The position numbers and the translations under genes are program-made. This document shows positions 58,541 through 64,000 of a stretch of 64,000 nucleotides of DNA, piece by piece. Within the stretch, counting starts at the first letter, position 1; each line of letters opens with the position of its first letter. This stretch comes from Nocardioides glacieisoli. GTDB taxonomy: Bacteria > Actinomycetota > Actinomycetes > Propionibacteriales > Nocardioidaceae. Below the pieces are notes generated by a model. It had not been told where the DNA came from and did not search any database. It worked only from the letters and a program-made list of their open reading frames with translations. Location of the stretch: positions 248,001 to 312,000 of the forward strand of contig NZ_SDWS01000006.1 of the NCBI RefSeq assembly GCF_004137245.1, written 5' to 3'.

Positions 58541-60163
58541 TCAGGGCACCTCGAACGTGACCGTCCGCACCGGGTTGTCGAACTCCGTCGTCCGCAGCGA
58601 CACCTGCACCTCCCAGGTGCCGGCCGTCGGCAGCACGACCTCGCCGGAGTAGATGCCCGGGCCGAGGTTGGTGAGGGACACGGCACCCAGGTCGACGTCC
58701 TCGGTCGACAGGCTCATCCGGGGCGACTCGAAGCCCTCGGCCGGCTGCCCCGCGTCGTCGGTCATCGTGAGGGTGAGCGTGGCCGGGCCGACGACGAGCG
58801 GATCGAGCGTGACCTCCGCGTCGATCTCGTCGAGCTGCACGCTCTCCGACCCGCTCGAGGCCGGAGCGCTCACCGAGACCTCGGGGTCGGGGCTCCGGTC
58901 GACGAGGAACCCGGTCACGAGCAGCACAACCACCAGCACCCCCGCCTCGGCGAACGTCGTCCGCACCAGGAGCCCCGCCGCTTCGCCACGCTCCGGGCGC
59001 CTCGCCGCCGCGCGCAGTCGCGGCACGAGCCTGAACCGGTTCCAGGCTGCGATCGCGATCGCCACCAGGACGACCAGCACCTTCACGAACAGCAGGGTGC
59101 CGTACGTCGTGTCGAGGAGCGCGCCCCACGACCCGGCCACCCGCCAGGCCATCACCGACCCAGCCACGACCAGCATCGCGAGGATCCCTGCCGCCCAGGT
59201 CGAGAACCGCGCCAGCACCTCCGCACCGGTCTCGTCCCGGCCGGCCCGGTCCCGCAGCACGAGGACGAGTGCGACGAGCCCGCCCAGCCACAGCGCCCCG
59301 GCGACCAGGTGCAGCACGTCGACGGCGATGACCAGCGCCTCCGGGGTGGCCGCGCGGGTGTGGCCGGTGAGCGACGGTGCGGCCAGCGCCACCAGGCATC
59401 CGACGAGCACCGGGCCACGGCGCGAGGCCGCAGCGAGGCCGAGGCCGATGGTGACGGCGGCGGGTACGACGTACTCCCAGGCCGCGAGCGCCGACCACGT
59501 CGACCAGGCGGTGAGCGCCGACGCGGGCAGGCCGAGCTGGTAGAGCGCGACGAGCGGCACGGCCGCCCACCACGCCAGCACGGCGACCACCGCTGCCAGG
59601 CGCGTCGTCCTGCGCAACCGGGCCCGCTCGGCGTCGACGCCGTCGGCCGGCAGGAACAGCGCCGCGAAGGCAGCCACGCCGGCGGCGACCAGCAGGCCGA
59701 CGTAGGCCAGCCACCGCAGCACGCCCAGGAGGACGGGCGCGTCGGTGTCCCCGTCGTCGGCCGACGGCACGTCGACGACGTCGCTCGGCGCGCCGACGGA
59801 GAAGCGCAGCGAGCCTCCGATCGGGTGGCCGTCCTCCGACACCAGGCGCCAGACCACGACGAGCGTGCCGTCGCCGACCTCCTCGTCGAGGGAGACGACG
59901 AGCTGGCCGTCGCCCACCCGGGCGCTCGAGGCGATCTCGGCGCCGGTGGCGTCGAAGACGGTGGTGCCGGCGGACACTCCGAGCACGGACTCGTTGAAGC
60001 TGAAGGTGACCTGCTCGGGGGCGGTCTCCAGGACCGCACCCTCGCCGGGGTCGGTGGCGATGAGGGTCGCGTGCGCAGCGGCCGGCGGCGCGGGCGCCAG
60101 GACGAGCAGGGCGGTCAGCGGCAGGAGCAGTGCGGCGAGGACACGACCGGGGAACCGGCTCAT
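58541..60163 (-). CDS. CopC-CopD copper resistance fusion protein
   Basis: A protein of 540 aa. A signal peptide ends at A30, leaving H31 at the mature N-terminus (AHATLIATDPGEG), the classic CopC Cu(II) ligand; a second His is in SEDGHPIGGSLRF. CopD has about eight transmembrane segments (about residues 130-400). A C-terminal Ig-like YtkA domain (about 440-540) follows. It would bind copper outside and import or buffer it. The start overlaps the YcnI stop by 4 bp. Confidence 0.92.
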   Translation of the reverse strand: MSRFPGRVLAALLLPLTALLVLAPAPPAAAHATLIATDPGEGAVLETAPEQVTFSFNESVLGVSAGTTVFDATGAEIASSARVGDGQLVVSLDEEVGDGTLVVVWRLVSEDGHPIGGSLRFSVGAPSDVVDVPSADDGDTDAPVLLGVLRWLAYVGLLVAAGVAAFAALFLPADGVDAERARLRRTTRLAAVVAVLAWWAAVPLVALYQLGLPASALTAWSTWSALAAWEYVVPAAVTIGLGLAAASRRGPVLVGCLVALAAPSLTGHTRAATPEALVIAVDVLHLVAGALWLGGLVALVLVLRDRAGRDETGAEVLARFSTWAAGILAMLVVAGSVMAWRVAGSWGALLDTTYGTLLFVKVLVVLVAIAIAAWNRFRLVPRLRAAARRPERGEAAGLLVRTTFAEAGVLVVVLLVTGFLVDRSPDPEVSVSAPASSGSESVQLDEIDAEVTLDPLVVGPATLTLTMTDDAGQPAEGFESPRMSLSTEDVDLGAVSLTNLGPGIYSGEVVLPTAGTWEVQVSLRTTEFDNPVRTVTFEVP

Positions 60164-60762
60164 GCGCGACGGCGCCGGAGCAGGAGGAGGGCGCCGCTGC
60201 CGAGGCACGCGAGGGCCAGGATGCCCGCCGCGCCGTAGGACATCGCGCCCGAGGAGATCGCGGGGTCGGCGCTCGACCCGTCGGTCGCGGTCACCACGAC
60301 CACCGGGGCCGGCATCTCGAGGTCATCCCGCGCGGCATCGTCCTCACCGACCTCGGTCCAGGCGGAATCCCCCACCTCGCACCGCTGGACGACGGGGAAC
60401 ACCAGCTCTGCGCCGACCCGGTCCGGCAGCCTGACCGAGAAGACCACCTGCTCGCGCATGCCGTCCGGCAGCGGATGGTCGGTCCGGAAGGAGACGCCCT
60501 CGTCGGTGACCGCGGCGGACCAGCGATCGGTGTCCGAGGCCCCGACGTCACTCACCCCGGCGGGCACCCGGACGGCGACTTCGGTGGTCGCCGAGCCCGC
60601 GCACCCGTGTGGGACCTCCAGGGTCAGCACCGACCTCGCGCCCGCCCCCGTGGTGGACGCATCGAGCGTGACGTGGGCGCTGGCGGGTGCCGCGACGCCG
60701 ACCACCAGCACCGCCAGGGCGGCCGGGACGGCAGCCATGGCGGCGGAGCTGGTGTGCGGCAT
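60160..60762 (-). CDS. YcnI-family copper-binding membrane protein
   Basis: A protein of 200 aa. After a signal peptide (AVPAALAVLVVGVAAPASA) the mature chain begins with H30 (HVTLDAST), the conserved N-terminal copper ligand of the DUF1775 domain. Two Cys (HGCAGS, QRCEVG) and the W in TDRWSAAV are typical. A C-terminal anchor (GILALACLGSGALLLL) ends in RRRRA. Operon partner of CopC-CopD: YcnI may chaperone the copper. Confidence 0.93.
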   Translation of the reverse strand: MPHTSSAAMAAVPAALAVLVVGVAAPASAHVTLDASTTGAGARSVLTLEVPHGCAGSATTEVAVRVPAGVSDVGASDTDRWSAAVTDEGVSFRTDHPLPDGMREQVVFSVRLPDRVGAELVFPVVQRCEVGDSAWTEVGEDDAARDDLEMPAPVVVVTATDGSSADPAISSGAMSYGAAGILALACLGSGALLLLRRRRA

Positions 60763-60775
60763 CGCAGGAGCTCGG

Positions 60776-61000
60776 TCAGTCGTCGGCGAGGGCGGCGACG
60801 ACGCCGGCGCGGCTCTCGTCCTCGCTGGCCAGCACGCCGCCGTTGGCGACGATGTCGGCGGTGATCTCGGCGAAGACCATCCGGACGTCCTGGCGGCGGG
60901 CGCCGAGGATCTCCACGGCGCTGTCGGCGACGGCGCGGGCGAAGTCCCGGCGCTGCTCGACGGTGCGGCCCTTCAGGAGCTCGACGGTGATGTTGGGCAT
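60776..61000 (-). CDS. 4-oxalocrotonate tautomerase-like protein
   Basis: A protein of 74 aa. The catalytic amino-terminal proline (P2, exposed after Met removal) and the short beta-alpha-beta unit PNITVELLKGRTVEQRRDFARAV match the tautomerase superfamily. It probably forms a hexamer and has unknown substrate. It lies 13 bp upstream of YcnI on the same strand and may be the first gene of that unit. GAGAGG precedes the ATG. Confidence 0.9.
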   Translation of the reverse strand: MPNITVELLKGRTVEQRRDFARAVADSAVEILGARRQDVRMVFAEITADIVANGGVLASEDESRAGVVAALADD

Positions 61001-61034
61001 GGGATGGATCCCTCTCGATCTTCATGGTGGTGAC

Positions 61035-61062
61035 GGGCCCGGGGGATCGCTCCCCCGGGCCC
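61035..61062 (-). terminator. Strong GC hairpin after the LamG gene
   Basis: A 12-bp perfect stem (GGGCCCGGGGGA / TCCCCCGGGCCC) with a four-base loop lies 20 bp past the stop of the large surface protein. There is no T tract, but it resembles actinobacterial L-shaped terminators. Confidence 0.75.
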
Positions 61063-61082
61063 GCCCTTCAGTGCGGCTCCGC

Positions 61083-64000
61083 CTAGCGGCGGATCCTGAT
61101 GATCACCTTGTCGGTGACCGACTCGGCCAGCCCGCTCCCCTGGTAGGTCACGGTCAGCTTCGTCTTCTTCCTCACCTGGGGCAGCTTGACGACGACCCTC
61201 TCGCCGTCGAGCTCCCTGGTCAGGGTCTTCCCGCCCTTGATCGCGATCGACACGGTGCCCGTCACCGGCACGTCGTCGGGCGCTCGCAGGACGACCCTGA
61301 CCTTCGGTGCCGTGCCCTTCTTCACCTTGCTCGGCGCCTTCACGGTCATCCGCGGGACGACCTTGTCGACGGTGACCTCCACGGTGGAGGACGACGCCTT
61401 GTGGCCGCCGTCCCCGATGTAGCGGAGGGTGAGCTGGTGCGTGCCGGGCGGCAGGCTCTTCGCCGGCAGCACGAGCGTGGCCCGGCCGGAGGCGAGTGCA
61501 CCCGAGGCGATCAGGTCGTTGCCCGTGAGGACCTCGACCGTGCCGGTGGCGGCCGCCGGGGCGACGCTCGCCACGACGGTGCCGAGCTTGCCGTAGGTGA
61601 ACGGTGCCGAGGCGCCGGCCACCGCCGAGGTGAGCGGTCCGCCACCCGTGCCGCCCGCAGGCTTCACGGTGATGGTGACGGTCGCAGGTGCGGAGGTGTC
61701 CGTGCCATCGCTCACCGTGTAGGTGAACTGGTCCTTGCCCACGAACCCGTTGTCGGGGGTGTAGGTGAAGGAACCGTCGGCCTGCAGCGAGACAGCACCG
61801 TTGACCGGCGTGCTCGTGCGGGTCGCTGTCAGCGCGTCACCGTCGGCGTCGGTGTCGTTGGTCATGACACCGGGTGCCGCGAGCGCCAGCGCCTCGCCGG
61901 AGACGGTGCTGTAGGCGTCGCCCTCGGCCACCGGTTCGGTGTTCGGCGGTGCGACGACCTCCTCCACGGTGATGGTCACCGTGGTGGCGGCCGACGTCGA
62001 CGTGCCGTCGTTCGCCTTGTAGGTGAACGTGTCGGGTCCTGCGTAGCCCTCGTCGGGCACGTAGGTGAACGACCCGTTGGCGGCCAGCGACACAACTCCG
62101 TGCGCGGGCTGCGTGACGTCACCGGCAGTGAGGGCGTTGCCCTCGGCGTCGGTGTCGTTGCCCAGGACTCCCGGTGCCGCGATGCTCAACGGCACGTCCT
62201 GCACCGTGGAGTACGAGTCCGCGACACCGGCCGGGGCGACGTTGGTCGTCCCGTTGAAGAGGGCGAGCACCTCGGCGGCGTCGAGCTCGTAACCGTAGAG
62301 GCGGAAGTCGTCCTGCTGCTCGGTGGGACGCGGGTCCGGCCAGCTGGTGTTGCCGAGGAAGTTGGCGGTGGTGCCGCCCTCCCCGATGTCACCGATGGAG
62401 ACCGGGATGTTGTCCCGGGTGCCACCGTTCTGCAGCACACCGTTGAAGTAGATCTTGCCCGTGGTGCCCCCGCCGGTCGGCGACGGGCCCAGGGTGACCA
62501 CGACGTGGGTCCACTGGTTGAGCGGCAGGTCGGTCGTGCCCGGCAGCTGGATGCGGTACTGCTCACCGTCGTTCTTGCGCAGGGTCGCTGCGAAGCCGCG
62601 GGTGCCGTTCTCGGTCTCCGACTGCAGGAGCAGGAACTCGGAGGTGTTCTTGCCGATCTGGACGTGGGTCGTCCAGTTGGGCAGGTTCGTCGGGCGGATC
62701 CACGTGGACACAGTGGCCTCGGTGGTCATCCCGAACGTGATGTCGTTCGGCAGGTTGACGTGTCCGTCGCCGGGCAGGTTCACGCCCGCCCCGTACTTCG
62801 CGGACGCCACCCAGCCGGCATTGCCCTGGAGCACCGCGTTGCCGATCGCCGGGTCGGAGCCCGAGTTGACCGAGGTGGTCCCGGTGCCCTCGTCGAACTT
62901 GTAGTGGACCGGGACGCCCTCGCCCACCGGGGGCCGGGCGACCGTGTGCGAGACGGTCTTCGTCGAGTCGCGCCAACCCGTCCCTGCGGTGAAACGGACC
63001 TCGATCTGGTACGTCTTCGGCGGCAGCGTCACGGCCGGGAAGGTGACCGAGCCGGCAGCGACCGCGACCGCGCTGCCCTGGCGGGCACCGTCGATCCACA
63101 GCTCGGCAGTGCCCGTGGGGTTGGCGTTGGCCGAGTCCTTCACCGTGGCCGAGACCGTGACGGGCTCGCCGAACGGCGACGGGGACTCCGGGCTGACGCT
63201 GACCGTGGTGGTCGTGTCCAGCGCGGTGCCGTCGGCGTACATCCCGGCGATGTCGGCGCTGGTCAGCGCAGCGGCGTAGAGACGTACGTCGTCCATCTGA
63301 CCGTTCAGCGGGGCATCGGGGAACCCGTTGCGTCCGAGCCAGTTGTTCTCGGTGTTCGCCCCGACCTCGGGGAGCTCGACCGTCAGGTCGGTCCTCTGGG
63401 CGATCTGCACCCCGTTGAGGTAGAGCGTGCCGGTGGCTCCGGCACGGGTGAATGCCACGTGGTTCCACGTGTTGAGCGAGAGGTCCCGCGCGGGGGTCGC
63501 GCGGATCCGCTCCTCGGGGTTGGTCGGGCTGGCCAGTCCGGGCGCCTTGAAGGTCGCCGCGAGTCCGGTGTCGCCGTCGGCACGCGTCTCGGTCTGGATC
63601 TGGAAGTAGCCGCCGGTGTTGCCGGACCCGGTCCCGATGTGGAACAGGCCGGCCCAGTTGGTCGGTTGCACGTCCGGGCGGACCCAGAACGAGGTGCTGA
63701 AGTCGGTCGCACCCTTCAATACGTTGTCCGGCAGGTCGACTGCGTTGGTGTTGTCGCCCCCGAGGAGGTCGACAGCACCGCCCCGCACACCGCTGGCGTT
63801 CCAGGTCGTCGTGCCGGTGAGCGTCGCCGGGCCGACGGTGATGTCGGAGCCCGTGTTGGCCGCCGTCTGTCCGGCGCCCTCCTCGAAGGCGTACGCCACG
63901 TCGGGATCGGCGGCACCGGGACCGTTGCCCACGACCACGAGGTTGTCGATGACCAGGCCGGCGCCCGACCCACCTCCGGTGATCGTCAGGTCCTGTTGAC
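61083..64000 (-). CDS. Giant secreted LamG / Ig-like repeat protein (5' partial)
   Basis: The open frame continues beyond the right edge, so the N-terminus and any signal peptide are missing. The visible 970 or so residues hold LamG domain 1 (FEEGAGQTAANTGSD...WVRPDVQP), an Ig-like Big_3 domain, LamG domain 2 (FDEGTGTTSVNSGSD...WIRPTNLPN), two Big_9/cadherin-like repeats (SYSTVQDVPLSI, AYSTVSGEALAL, each with VLGNDTDA-type turns), a further Ig-like domain and a basic C-terminal beta domain ending KVIIRIRR. It is probably a cell-surface glycan-binding or adhesion protein. No catalytic domain is seen in this part. Confidence 0.87.
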   Translation of the reverse strand, partial: QQDLTITGGGSGAGLVIDNLVVVGNGPGAADPDVAYAFEEGAGQTAANTGSDITVGPATLTGTTTWNASGVRGGAVDLLGGDNTNAVDLPDNVLKGATDFSTSFWVRPDVQPTNWAGLFHIGTGSGNTGGYFQIQTETRADGDTGLAATFKAPGLASPTNPEERIRATPARDLSLNTWNHVAFTRAGATGTLYLNGVQIAQRTDLTVELPEVGANTENNWLGRNGFPDAPLNGQMDDVRLYAAALTSADIAGMYADGTALDTTTTVSVSPESPSPFGEPVTVSATVKDSANANPTGTAELWIDGARQGSAVAVAAGSVTFPAVTLPPKTYQIEVRFTAGTGWRDSTKTVSHTVARPPVGEGVPVHYKFDEGTGTTSVNSGSDPAIGNAVLQGNAGWVASAKYGAGVNLPGDGHVNLPNDITFGMTTEATVSTWIRPTNLPNWTTHVQIGKNTSEFLLLQSETENGTRGFAATLRKNDGEQYRIQLPGTTDLPLNQWTHVVVTLGPSPTGGGTTGKIYFNGVLQNGGTRDNIPVSIGDIGEGGTTANFLGNTSWPDPRPTEQQDDFRLYGYELDAAEVLALFNGTTNVAPAGVADSYSTVQDVPLSIAAPGVLGNDTDAEGNALTAGDVTQPAHGVVSLAANGSFTYVPDEGYAGPDTFTYKANDGTSTSAATTVTITVEEVVAPPNTEPVAEGDAYSTVSGEALALAAPGVMTNDTDADGDALTATRTSTPVNGAVSLQADGSFTYTPDNGFVGKDQFTYTVSDGTDTSAPATVTITVKPAGGTGGGPLTSAVAGASAPFTYGKLGTVVASVAPAAATGTVEVLTGNDLIASGALASGRATLVLPAKSLPPGTHQLTLRYIGDGGHKASSSTVEVTVDKVVPRMTVKAPSKVKKGTAPKVRVVLRAPDDVPVTGTVSIAIKGGKTLTRELDGERVVVKLPQVRKKTKLTVTYQGSGLAESVTDKVIIRIRR

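Noticed and set aside
57570..59714. Extension of the AraC-DinB gene to 714 codons
   Set aside because: The upstream part is out-of-frame shadow of CopC-CopD; the AraC domain starts near 58475.
1..64000. tRNA, rRNA, IS elements, prophage, integration sites, replication origin
   Set aside because: I saw no cloverleaf, ribosomal RNA sequence, transposase, integrase or DnaA-box cluster on reading.

Overview
The window is high-GC actinobacterial chromosome. The most likely source is a Nocardioides-like member of the Propionibacteriales, although that family-level guess is inference. Supporting signs are a thiol-stress SigR/RsrA pair, the 24-residue actinobacterial ribosomal protein bL37, F420-type luciferase-like oxidoreductases, frequent GTG starts with 4-bp ATGA/GTGA overlaps, and many genes whose start codon lies 6-7 nt after a TANNNT box, which is the signature of leaderless transcripts. 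I see no rRNA, tRNA, insertion sequence, prophage or CRISPR array, and no gene-free stretch above 300 bases. It reads as ordinary chromosome plus lineage-specific accessory genes.

Region 1 (1-16.8 kb): the end of an ABC ATPase-permease; a two-component system; a MarR regulator with a doubled operator facing a glutaredoxin-like gene; the sigR-rsrA-bL37 unit with a textbook SigR promoter; an alpha/beta hydrolase and a SRAP (HMCES-type) protein; a degenerate GGDEF protein; a membrane-anchored ECF sigma factor with a built-in zinc-binding anti-sigma-like domain; then aroA-rsgA, hisN, a CBS protein, an FKBP isomerase and a second two-component system.

Region 2 (16.8-31.9 kb): an ABC exporter pair beside the second two-component system; an S4 protein; a secreted phospholipase-D-fold protein; a DUF445 protein; a TagD-like nucleotidyltransferase; a secreted MXAN_6640-type metalloprotease; a TetR-controlled operon of acyl-CoA dehydrogenase, two SDRs, an APH-like kinase and a histidine phosphatase; small membrane and lipoproteins; and a TetR/cupin pair.

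Region 3 (31.9-43.5 kb): a solitary SNF2 helicase, then a phenylacetate catabolic block: paaK, a TetR regulator, paaI and the epoxidase operon paaABCDE, with divergent paaZ. PaaK makes phenylacetyl-CoA, PaaABCE (with PaaD as maturation factor) epoxidises it, and PaaZ opens and oxidises the ring product. PaaI is a salvage thioesterase. The later beta-oxidation genes (paaF, G, H, J) are not in the window.

Region 4 (43.5-64 kb): small membrane proteins; two luciferase-like oxidoreductases; a GntR regulator with acdS (ACC deaminase); an APH-like kinase, a racemase and a GNAT; an unusual 887-residue fusion of a COG4529-type flavoprotein with a TTC38-like repeat domain under a palindromic operator; a folded intergenic element; a fatty-acid desaturase; a histone-H1-like Lys/Ala/Pro protein; DUF2200; a DHFR-like protein; an AraC-DinB fusion; a YcnI/CopC-CopD copper unit; and the C-terminal part of a giant secreted LamG/Ig-like protein running off the right edge.
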